From NCBI GenBank assembly GCA_020160935.1, contig JAIUPL010000026.1, forward strand, positions 17,794 to 81,793: 64,000 nucleotides of DNA. The letters run 5' to 3'. Position 1 is the stretch's first letter. Every line of letters starts with the position of its first letter. A program made the position numbers and the translations under genes. The stretch comes from Bacteroidota bacterium. Its GTDB lineage: Bacteria; Bacteroidota; Bacteroidia; Chitinophagales; Saprospiraceae. The notes beneath the pieces were generated by a model. It saw only the letters and a program-made list of their open reading frames with translations, was not told the origin of the DNA and did no database searches. Positions 25,801 through 33,177 of this stretch are shown in pieces.

Positions 25801-26217
25801 ATGGCATACAGCGAAAAAGTGCTCGATCATTTCAAAAATCCCCGCAATGTGGGCTCTTTGAACAAGGATGCAAAAAACGTGGGCACCGGCCTGGTCGGCG
25901 CACCCGAATGCGGCGACGTTATGCGCCTGCAAATCGAAGTAGATGAGGAAAGTGGCGTGATCCGCGACGCCAAATTCAAAACCTTCGGCTGCGGCTCCGC
26001 TATCGCATCTTCTTCTCTCGCCACCGAATGGCTGAAAGGCAAAAGCCTCGACGAAGCGGCCTCTATCGACAACATGGACATCGTGGAAGAACTGGCCCTG
26101 CCGCCCGTAAAAATCCACTGCTCCGTACTGGCCGAAGACGCCATCAAAGCCGCTATCGAAGACTATCGCCAGAAAAACGGCATTTCGGTAGACTCCAAAG
26201 AACACGCTACGGCCTGA
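25801..26217 (+). CDS. iscU: Iron-sulfur scaffold protein IscU
   Basis: This 138-residue scaffold assembles [2Fe-2S] clusters with sulfur from IscS. The start at 25801 gives the canonical N-terminus AYSEKVLDHFKNPRNVG. The three ligand cysteines are in GAPECGDVMRLQ, FKTFGCGSAIASSS and VKIHCSVLAEDA, and the Asp following the first cysteine is present. The HscA-binding LPPVK motif is present (ALPPVKIHC). Order after iscS is as in other isc operons. Confidence 0.96.
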   Translation: MAYSEKVLDHFKNPRNVGSLNKDAKNVGTGLVGAPECGDVMRLQIEVDEESGVIRDAKFKTFGCGSAIASSSLATEWLKGKSLDEAASIDNMDIVEELALPPVKIHCSVLAEDAIKAAIEDYRQKNGISVDSKEHATA

Positions 26218-26278
26218 TTGTCAGGCAATTGAGTGCTCTTTATTGAAATGACTTAAACAGAAAAAACGCACCGTATCT

Positions 26279-26605
26279 ATGATTTTTGTAGCGGACAGTG
26301 CAAAAGATAAAATTTCGGAAATCCGCCATTCCAGCCACATGGCCGACGACTTTTTCGTGCGGGTCAGCGTGGTGAGCGGCGGCTGCTCCGGTCTTTCCTA
26401 TAAAATGGATTTCGACAACGAATCGAAACCCAACGATCAGGTATTTGAGGACAACGGTGTGAAAGTGGTCACCGACCTCAAAAGTTTTCTTTACCTGTTC
26501 AATACCACCCTCGAATTCTCGGGCGGCCTCAATGGCAAAGGTTTTTCCTTTAATAACCCGAACGCCTCGCGTACCTGCGGGTGCGGGGAAAGTTTTTCGG
26601 TGTAG
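26279..26605 (+). CDS. iscA: A-type iron-sulfur carrier IscA/HesB
   Basis: This 108-residue protein delivers iron-sulfur clusters to target enzymes. It has the A-type fold with VVSGGCSGLSYKMDF, where the first cysteine is a ligand, and the C-terminal pair in TCGCGESFSV. It follows iscU by 61 bases. The family includes IscA, ErpA and SufA, and I assign it IscA by its operon position. It ends the isc operon; a large palindrome follows. Confidence 0.94.
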   Translation: MIFVADSAKDKISEIRHSSHMADDFFVRVSVVSGGCSGLSYKMDFDNESKPNDQVFEDNGVKVVTDLKSFLYLFNTTLEFSGGLNGKGFSFNNPNASRTCGCGESFSV

Positions 26606-26745
26606 GGGAGGCGTTGGAAGGGATGAGAGGGGTTGAGTAGTTGAGGGTTGAGGGGTTGAGAAATACCACACAACCAGGCCGGGCTTTTTTAAAAAAATCG
26701 CTTTTAACAGGCACTAGGGCCAAGCGTTTTCAAAAATAAAAATCG
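26606..26745. repeat. Half-copies of repeat units before the big palindrome
   Basis: The first part (about 26622-26661) holds GGGTTGAG/TTGAGGGG units without a facing arm. The rest (about 26700-26745) is a third, outermost copy of the unit CCAAGCGTTTTCAAA...AAATCGC that makes up the palindrome next to it. It has no coding potential. Confidence 0.65.
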
Positions 26746-26972
26746 CTTTTGCCACGCACCATAGCCAAGCGTTTTCAAATAAAAATCGCCATTACCACAC
26801 ACCCAAGCCAAGCGTTTGTCACCCTGGCGGGGCCCGTCCACTCTACGAACGCGTAACAACAAATTTCCCCTCGTAGAGTGGACGGCCCCCGCCAGGGTGA
26901 CAAACGCTTGGCTTGGGTGTGTGGTAAAAGCGATTCTTTTTTCGAAAACGCTTGGCCATGGTGCGTAGCAAG
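26746..26972. repeat. Nested palindrome with inside-out CTCTACG core
   Basis: The inner arms 26793-26848 and 26871-26926 pair at 55 of 56 positions around a 22-base loop. Each arm contains CCAAGCCAAGCG, CACCCTGGCGGGG and, nearest the loop, CGTCCACTCTACGA, so the GTAGAGT core faces outwards, opposite to most other elements here. Outer copies of CACCATAGCCAAGCGTTTTC extend the symmetry to about 227 bases. It separates convergent iscA and the CHAT gene. Confidence 0.92.
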
Positions 26973-27024
26973 GGCATTTTTTTATTTGCTATCACTTGGC
27001 AGCAAAAGCGCTAATGTCAGCCAT

Positions 27025-30000
27025 TTACCCACCGCTCATCTTGATTATTTCTTTCAACCTGTCCTCTCCGATGCGCTCGATGATGATTTGCAGATAAGAA
27101 GCAGGGTATTGAATATTGGGCGAACCCAATTGTTGTAATATGTTATACGACTGCCAAAATGCAACAGCAGCATTTTCAATATCATTTTTCTGATTCAGAT
27201 ATATAGCGCCCATATTATTCAAGGTCGCTGCTAGGCCTGAAATATCCCCGATTTGCTGCTGAATGGATAAAGATTGTTCCAAGTACACCAACGCCGTGTC
27301 ATAATTGCCTTTGACATAATATATCTGGCTGATGTTACTCAACGTTACTCCCTCACCCTGACGGTCCCCAATTTGCTGCTGAATTGTTAAGGATTGTTCC
27401 AAATATCGCAACGCCGTGTCATAGTCGCCTTTCGCATGGGCTGTTGTCGCCAGGTTATTCAATGTTATTCCCTCTCCCCTTCGGTCCCCGATTTGCTGCT
27501 GAATTGTTAAGGATTGTTCCAAATATCGCAACGCCGTGTCATAGTCGCCTTTTGCATAGTATATCTGGCTGATGTTATTCAACGTTGCTCCCTCGCCCTT
27601 ATGATCCCCGATCTGCCGCCGAATGGATAAGGATTCTTCCAAATATTGCAACGCCGTATCATAGTCGCCTTTCACATCGTATATCTGGCTGATGTTATTC
27701 AACGTTGTTCCCTCGCCCTTACGATCTCCGATTTGCTGCTGAATAGTTAAGGATTGTTCCAAATATTGCAACGCCGTGTCATTGTCGCCTTTCGCATGGG
27801 CTGTTGTCGCCAGGTTATTCAATGTTGTTCCCTCTCCCCTTCGGTCCCCGATTTTTTTATTTATTGCAAGGCTTTGCTCATAAAGTTCCAATGCCTTATC
27901 GTACTGACCAAAGAGTTTGAATATTGCGCCCATATTAAATAGGGCAAAGGCATTGAATTTTTCTTCCACATTTTTCTCCAAAACCACCCTGTTGAGTTCA
28001 AATGCCTGCGGGTAGAGCCCAATGAGCTGGTAGTGATCTTGCAAACGAAAAGACGTACCTGCAAACTCCTGCCATGCTTCGGCTATTTCAAAATAGTCTT
28101 TGGCCAATATTTGGTCGCCCAAAGTAGGCTGTGCCTCAAAATACGCCCCCGCCTTCAATGCCCATTCCTTCACTTTTTTAACAGGCGTAACATGTTGCCG
28201 CATCCATTCCCGGGTGAGGCGATGAACTTCAAATCGGCCATCGGTTTCCAGAAAACACAGGGACCAATCCTGCAAGGACTTCAGCACGGGCCGTATTTCT
28301 TCCTCCTTTTCCTCGCGCAGCGCTGCCAAAGCAGCCAGGGGCGTGCGTGTGATAAAAACCGACACCTGTTGGAAAAGGGCTTGTTCGGCCGCGCTCAGGC
28401 GTTCGTACACCTTTGCCAGCAGCAGGTTTTCAAACACATCTGCCTCGGCTTCGCTCACCTGCTGCCAATGGAAGGTTTTGTCTTTTTTCAGCAAGGCTTC
28501 GAGGTACTCATAGCCGCGCGGGTGCCCGTCGAGGCGTTTGTACACATCGTCTCTGTCCTGCAGCGGGATCGTCCGCAGGAATTGGGAGTAATTGAGCAGG
28601 CGATACTGCTCTGCATAACCCATTTTGTCGAGGGCCAGGTGCTCCACCACATCGGCTAAATCCTCTATTTTATAACGCGTGGTGAACAGAATATGGCAAT
28701 TGTCCGGTGCGTTTTGGCATAAATGCTTCAAAAATGCGCTCAGCCCTTCGCTGCCGATACGGCGTTGGTAAGCGCCGCCCTCGTCCGTCTGCACATCTTC
28801 TACATTATCAAAAATCAAAATGGTTTTGCGCCCGCGGAGGTAGTTGTCGATCAGGAGTTGGAGTTTTTGCAGTACCTCGGTTTGCGGGTCGTCGATGGCC
28901 TGCTGCATTTGTTCCGCCAGGTCAGGATGTATTTTGGCAAAACGTTTATTCAGCGTCTGAAGCATGTGCGCTTCATTGATCTGGTTGCCGTTTCTGAAAA
29001 TAAGGGTGCTGTGGCTATGGTTGTCGTAGTTATGGGCAAATGCCTCTGCCAGCGTTGTTTTGCCCAGTCCGCCGAGGCCGTGCAAACACACGTGCCGCTT
29101 GGCGCGGAAGGCCTGGCGCATTTGTATCAGGTAGCGTTTACGTCCGATAAACCCTTCGCCGATCAGCCGCGAGGTTTCGGTTTTCAGGAAACTGCTTTGC
29201 GGGTAAAAATCCCCGGGCAAATGATAGGGATGCGTTTTGTCGATTAAAGCCCCCACCGATTGATTTTGATACACCACGGGCGTAAACCATTCGGCGATGT
29301 GGAGTATCTGAGGCGTATGCTCCCTGCGGAACAGAATGTCCTGATGCAATGCCTCGCGCGCATACGAAAGGGCGCGCGTGAGCGACAAACCTTTGGCCAA
29401 TTGGGTATAAAATTCAGTGGTAAACACCTTGGCGCCTTCGTCGGTGACCGCAAAACGCATGGCCACGATACTCGAGGTACCAAACGCCGCTGCTTGCTCG
29501 GTCACGCCGCCTTCGCTGCCGGCGATGCCTGTTTCGCAAGCGCTCAAAATCAGGAGTTTGACACAGGCGTGGCCGCGCAGGGTTTCGCCCAGGGCCTTGC
29601 CTGTTATTTTTTCTTCATCACCCACTTCATTTTCAAAATACAAAACGCCTTTGTTTTCCGCCGCATGATAAGCGCCGTGCCCGCTGATGTGCACGATGTC
29701 GTGCTGGCGGGCATGCAGGGCTTTGTCGAGTTCGGCAAGTGAGGCATTTTCCAAAAACTCAATCACGATTTTGGGCTGTTTATCGCCCGTGGCTTCCAAT
29801 GCTCCGATGGAACGAATGAGGCGGGTTTGTTCCTCTTCGATCTGGAGCATTTTGCCCCGTTCGTCCAGGTTTTCGGGCAAAGCGGTGATAAACAGCATTT
29901 TCAGTGGTGCGGCCGCAGCGTGGTCGCCCTGCATTTTAAAGGCTTCGAGCGTTGGGATTTTGGTGCGCACCAGGCCGAAATTGTTTACCGTGAGGCTCTT

Positions 30001-30567
30001 TTTGGCTTCGCCGAGTTTGGGCGGAAACAACAACGGCAAGACCATTTCAAAAGGCAGGTTGACGATATGCGTTTCATCGGAAGAAATGGCCAGCAGCAAT
30101 TCTTCGAGGCGTTGTTCTTCGAGCAAGCGAATAAAATCCGTACAGGCCTTGCCGATCTCGCCGGCAAAAAAGGTTTGGAAAATGAGTTGCGACAGGTGGT
30201 TTTCCACAGCCTGAATGGTGTGGTTGTCGGGCTGGTTTGGCCCTGAATACCGCGTTTGGGCATCAATGCTGCGGCGAAATTTTTGAAATTCGGCTACTGC
30301 ATCGAACAACCCGGGAGCAATTTCGACCTCCATATTTTCGCACCATTTCTCGCCGGAACTTGCCAATGTGCCCTGATTGCTGTGTTTGCTTTTGACCGAA
30401 AGGTTGGCAATATACTGATTGCCTTCTGCCTTGTCTATGCGCAAAAAAAGGATGCTGCCCGCCTGAAAATCGGTCGCAACATTGTACGTAATATCGCCGA
30501 TGTGGACATTGCCGTTGGCGTGGATGGTGCCCAGTACTACGTTTTTGGAATGATAGATATGCGGCAT
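27025..30567 (-). CDS. CHAT protease / NB-ARC ATPase / TPR protein (NLR-like)
   Basis: This is an 1180-residue cytoplasmic protein. The N-terminus (about 1-40) has a G-N-V-H-I-G-D type motif like those leading many bacterial conflict proteins. A CHAT caspase-like domain follows, with catalytic His297 (VHISGHGAY) and Cys344 (LSACETG). A STAND/NB-ARC ATPase has Walker A GLGGLGKTT at 497-505, Walker B ILIFDNVED at about 583-591, sensor FTTRY and GHPRGYEYLEALL. A winged-helix region leads to at least six 40-residue TPRs (about 870-1130). The layout is that of signal-transducing NLR-like proteins in which the repeat arm senses a trigger, the ATPase oligomerises and the CHAT protease fires. A phage-defence role is likely but inferred. 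It stands alone between two inside-out palindromes. Confidence 0.88.
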   Translation of the reverse strand: MPHIYHSKNVVLGTIHANGNVHIGDITYNVATDFQAGSILFLRIDKAEGNQYIANLSVKSKHSNQGTLASSGEKWCENMEVEIAPGLFDAVAEFQKFRRSIDAQTRYSGPNQPDNHTIQAVENHLSQLIFQTFFAGEIGKACTDFIRLLEEQRLEELLLAISSDETHIVNLPFEMVLPLLFPPKLGEAKKSLTVNNFGLVRTKIPTLEAFKMQGDHAAAAPLKMLFITALPENLDERGKMLQIEEEQTRLIRSIGALEATGDKQPKIVIEFLENASLAELDKALHARQHDIVHISGHGAYHAAENKGVLYFENEVGDEEKITGKALGETLRGHACVKLLILSACETGIAGSEGGVTEQAAAFGTSSIVAMRFAVTDEGAKVFTTEFYTQLAKGLSLTRALSYAREALHQDILFRREHTPQILHIAEWFTPVVYQNQSVGALIDKTHPYHLPGDFYPQSSFLKTETSRLIGEGFIGRKRYLIQMRQAFRAKRHVCLHGLGGLGKTTLAEAFAHNYDNHSHSTLIFRNGNQINEAHMLQTLNKRFAKIHPDLAEQMQQAIDDPQTEVLQKLQLLIDNYLRGRKTILIFDNVEDVQTDEGGAYQRRIGSEGLSAFLKHLCQNAPDNCHILFTTRYKIEDLADVVEHLALDKMGYAEQYRLLNYSQFLRTIPLQDRDDVYKRLDGHPRGYEYLEALLKKDKTFHWQQVSEAEADVFENLLLAKVYERLSAAEQALFQQVSVFITRTPLAALAALREEKEEEIRPVLKSLQDWSLCFLETDGRFEVHRLTREWMRQHVTPVKKVKEWALKAGAYFEAQPTLGDQILAKDYFEIAEAWQEFAGTSFRLQDHYQLIGLYPQAFELNRVVLEKNVEEKFNAFALFNMGAIFKLFGQYDKALELYEQSLAINKKIGDRRGEGTTLNNLATTAHAKGDNDTALQYLEQSLTIQQQIGDRKGEGTTLNNISQIYDVKGDYDTALQYLEESLSIRRQIGDHKGEGATLNNISQIYYAKGDYDTALRYLEQSLTIQQQIGDRRGEGITLNNLATTAHAKGDYDTALRYLEQSLTIQQQIGDRQGEGVTLSNISQIYYVKGNYDTALVYLEQSLSIQQQIGDISGLAATLNNMGAIYLNQKNDIENAAVAFWQSYNILQQLGSPNIQYPASYLQIIIERIGEDRLKEIIKMSGG
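27240..27870 (-). repeat. 120-bp tandem repeats encoding identical TPR units
   Basis: About five copies of a 120-base unit (40 codons) encode the TPR arm of the CHAT protein. Some copies are almost identical in DNA over stretches of 80-100 bases (for example 27370-27460 versus 27490-27580), which indicates recent duplication or gene conversion. Such arrays gain and lose units readily and could change ligand specificity. Confidence 0.85.
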
Positions 30568-30662
30568 TTATTGGTATTTAAAAGATAATATCCAGGTTAT
30601 TAGTAGTACTCTTTGGCGCTTGAAGGCCGTCTATGTAATGTTTTTATGCGACAAATATAATA

Positions 30663-30778
30663 AGGAGTACTCTACGCTTTGTGTCCATTGTGAAACCGTG
30701 GTATTCTTTGTGGTTAAAAATTTTTACCACAAGGGTTACAAAGGTTTCACAAAGGACACAACGCGTAGCGTACTCCTC
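30663..30778. repeat. Palindrome with outermost GTACTCTACG core, upstream of CHAT gene
   Basis: The arms (about 30664-30715 and 30726-30777) pair with some mismatches. From outside to centre they read GGAGTACTCTACGC, then TTTGTGTCC, TGTGAAACC and TTTGTGG motifs, with an AT-rich tip. The GTAGAGT core lies at the outside and points outwards, as in the element on the other flank of the CHAT gene. It sits between two divergent starts, so it is not a terminator of either neighbour. Confidence 0.85.
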
Positions 30779-30922
30779 AATGTTAGTTGGTGAGATCGGT
30801 TTTGGTCTGCAATAATCCGTTTTCCTATCCTGTTCCGGTGGGTAAAACTTTTTTTATACCCGGGAACCTACACCTGCACACTCCGCGTTAAATTTGCTCA
30901 ACCACATCACTCCTCCCCCACC

Positions 30923-31342
30923 ATGAATACCGACCTCCTCCTCAGCGAACTCGAATACCGCACCTCCCGCTCCGGCGGCAAAGGCGGTCAAAATGTAAAC
31001 AAGGTGGAAACCAAGGTAGAACTGCGCTTACACGTAGCCGCGTCTGCCGCGCTGAGCGATGCGGAAAAAGCGCTGGTGTCCGAAAAACTCGCCGCGCACA
31101 TTTCCGGCGAAGGCATCCTGTCCGTCACACACCAGACCGAGCGCTCGCAATTGGCCAACAAGCAGAAAGCGGAACAAAAACTCATCAAACTGATCGAAAA
31201 GGCGCTCATTGTACCCAAAAAGCGCAAAAAAGTAGCCATCCCGGCCGCTGTGGTCGAGCAACGGAAAAAAGAGAAGAAGATTCAGTCGGAGAAAAAAGCG
31301 GGGCGGAGTTGGAACAGGATTATTGGTATTGATAAGGATTAA
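30923..31342 (+). CDS. arfB: Ribosome-rescue peptidyl-tRNA hydrolase ArfB
   Basis: This 139-residue release-factor homologue frees peptides from stalled ribosomes. It has the GGQ catalytic motif in RTSRSGGKGGQNVNKVETK at residues 14-30, and the long lysine-rich C-terminal tail (KKRKKVAIP, then KKEKKIQSEKKAGR) that enters the empty mRNA channel. Length fits ArfB/YaeJ. It is convergent with the FAD dehydrogenase with 12 bases between stops, and its own Lys-Asp-stop end (AAGGATTAA) looks like part of a repeat unit seen also near 44.8 kb. Confidence 0.92.
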   Translation: MNTDLLLSELEYRTSRSGGKGGQNVNKVETKVELRLHVAASAALSDAEKALVSEKLAAHISGEGILSVTHQTERSQLANKQKAEQKLIKLIEKALIVPKKRKKVAIPAAVVEQRKKEKKIQSEKKAGRSWNRIIGIDKD

Positions 31343-31360
31343 AAGGATTCCTGTTCAAAT
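31331..31360. repeat. Short repeat piece at the arfB / dehydrogenase junction
   Basis: The junction reads AAGGATTAAAAGGATT and then CCTGTTCAAA. Both parts match, in rearranged form, the AATCCTTNTAAATCC and CCTGTTCAAACC units at 44803-44876. It is too short to fold as the other elements do, but it shows that even the tightest convergent junction here is made of repeat-family sequence. Confidence 0.45.
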
Positions 31361-32929
31361 ACCCCGCACCACCGCCCTCGCCACATTCTGCCCGTCCATC
31401 GCCGCCGAAATAATTCCCCCCGCATAACCCGCGCCTTCTCCACAAGGAAACAGCCCTTTGATTTCCGGATGCATCAACGTTTCTGCATCGCGCGGGATGC
31501 GTACAGGTGCGCTCGTGCGGCTTTCTGTGGCGACTACGGTGGCCTCCTGTGTGTAATACCCGCGCATTTGTTTGCCAAATTGCGAAAGTCCGTCGCGGAG
31601 GCGGCGATATATGGGTGCGGGCAGCAGATCGAACAGGGGCGCCGGGTAAAAACCCGGGATGTACGAGGTGCCGGGCAGACTTCCCGACATTTTTCCGGAA
31701 ATAAAATCTGTGAGGCGCAGGGCCGGGCCTTTCTGGCTGCCGTCGCCGGCCCGAAACAGGCGTTGTTCCACTTCCCGTTGAAATTCGAGGGCGGCAAAAG
31801 GGCCGTGCTGCTGCCAGTCCGCCAGGTCTTCCGCTTCGATGGACGTGACCACGCCGGAATTGGCAAAAGGAGAATCGCGACGACTCATGCTCATGCCGTT
31901 CACCACGATTTCGCCGGGCGCCGTAGCGGCAGGTACGATGAGTCCGCCCGGGCACATGCAAAAGGAAAAAACGCCCCGATCGCCCACCTGGCACACCAGG
32001 CTATAGGCAGCGGCCGGTAAATGTTCGTCGCGTTGGGTTTGTTTGTACTGAATGCTGTCGATCAGTTCCTGCGGGTGTTCCACGCGCACACCGAGTGCAA
32101 AGGGTTTGGATTCGATCAGGATATTGTGCCGGTGCAGCAGTCGGTAAATATCGCGGGCCGAGTGGCCGGTGGCCAGTATGACAGCGTCGGCCAGCCATTC
32201 GCGGGTGCTGTTGCTTTGTTGGGTATTTTCGCTGACAACGCCTTTGATTTGCCTGTTTTTCAGGATAAAATCGGTGACATACTGGTCGAAATGCACTTCT
32301 CCTCCGTATTGCTCGATGGTAGCGCGCATGTTTTGCACCACGCCCGGCAGTTTGTTGGAGCCGATGTGCGGGTGCGCTTCGGTGAGAATATCGGACTTGG
32401 AGCCGTGTTCTACGAGCAGTTTTAATGCCTTGTACACATTGCCACGTTTTACGGACCGTGTGTACAGTTTCCCATCGGAGTAGGTGCCTGCCCCACCCTC
32501 GCCGAAGCAGTAATTGGAGTGGGGATTTACAATACCGAACTGCTGGATAGCACGCAAGTCGCGGCGGCGGCTTTGCGCGTCTTTGCCGCGGTCGAGTACA
32601 ATGGGTTGAATGCCTTGCTCGATGAGTTCGAGGGCGGCAAAATACCCGGCCGGGCCGGCGCCCACGATGATGACTTTTCGTTTGCCGTCGACAGGTTTGA
32701 AACCGTCGAGGATAGCCGGTTCAGGTGTAAAAATTTCACCGGGGCCATAGGCTTCCACGCGCAGGCGGTACACGGCCTGGCGGGAGCGGGCGTCGAGCGA
32801 TGATTTCAGGATTTCGATATGCGACAACTGATCGGGCCGGAGTCCCGTTTGTCGGGCCACTTTTTCCCGCAACAAGGAAGTATTTTGGCGTTCGTGAGGA
32901 AGCAGAACGACTTCAACGAGTTGTGGCAT
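31355..32929 (-). CDS. FAD-dependent dehydrogenase (COG2509 type)
   Basis: This 524-residue flavoprotein has an N-terminal region with DARSRQAVYRLRVEAYGP, a dinucleotide-binding motif VIIVGAGPAGYFAALELIEQ at about 86-105, CFGEGGAGTYSDGKLYTRS at about 141-160, an ILATGHSARDIYRLL segment and a C-terminal GLFPCGEGAGYAGGIISAA. These are the marks of the uncharacterised dehydrogenase family that includes the tRNA-modification-like and BaiN-like proteins; the substrate is unknown. It stands alone on the minus strand with a small membrane gene upstream. Confidence 0.88.
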   Translation of the reverse strand: MPQLVEVVLLPHERQNTSLLREKVARQTGLRPDQLSHIEILKSSLDARSRQAVYRLRVEAYGPGEIFTPEPAILDGFKPVDGKRKVIIVGAGPAGYFAALELIEQGIQPIVLDRGKDAQSRRRDLRAIQQFGIVNPHSNYCFGEGGAGTYSDGKLYTRSVKRGNVYKALKLLVEHGSKSDILTEAHPHIGSNKLPGVVQNMRATIEQYGGEVHFDQYVTDFILKNRQIKGVVSENTQQSNSTREWLADAVILATGHSARDIYRLLHRHNILIESKPFALGVRVEHPQELIDSIQYKQTQRDEHLPAAAYSLVCQVGDRGVFSFCMCPGGLIVPAATAPGEIVVNGMSMSRRDSPFANSGVVTSIEAEDLADWQQHGPFAALEFQREVEQRLFRAGDGSQKGPALRLTDFISGKMSGSLPGTSYIPGFYPAPLFDLLPAPIYRRLRDGLSQFGKQMRGYYTQEATVVATESRTSAPVRIPRDAETLMHPEIKGLFPCGEGAGYAGGIISAAMDGQNVARAVVRGI

Positions 32930-32961
32930 ATGTGAAATTCAGCGTCGTGGCGCTGTATTGT

Positions 32962-33144
32962 TTATTGGAGATTGACAAAAGCAGCCAGCAAAGCCAGCAA
33001 GATAAATACAGGCATATACGAACGCATGACATCACTCAGGTCCGCATTTTCTTTTTTCCAGAAAACTGCCTTACCAGGGTTTACAATAGCGAAAACGGTG
33101 GCAACAAGCGCTATCAGGGTGAGGACATTAAGCAGAAAAACCAT
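32962..33144 (-). CDS. Small two-helix membrane protein
   Basis: The 60-residue product has two hydrophobic segments, about 2-20 (FLLNVLTLIALVATVFAIV) and 43-58 (YMPVFILLALLAAFV), joined by a polar loop with NPGKAVFWKKEN. It lies between the PBP and the FAD dehydrogenase, in the same direction, 33 bases from each. I do not recognise a family. The two clear membrane segments make it more credible than an accidental frame. Confidence 0.55.
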   Translation of the reverse strand: MVFLLNVLTLIALVATVFAIVNPGKAVFWKKENADLSDVMRSYMPVFILLALLAAFVNLQ

Positions 33145-33177
33145 ATACGAAAGTAATTTATCCGATGAAGAAATGTG

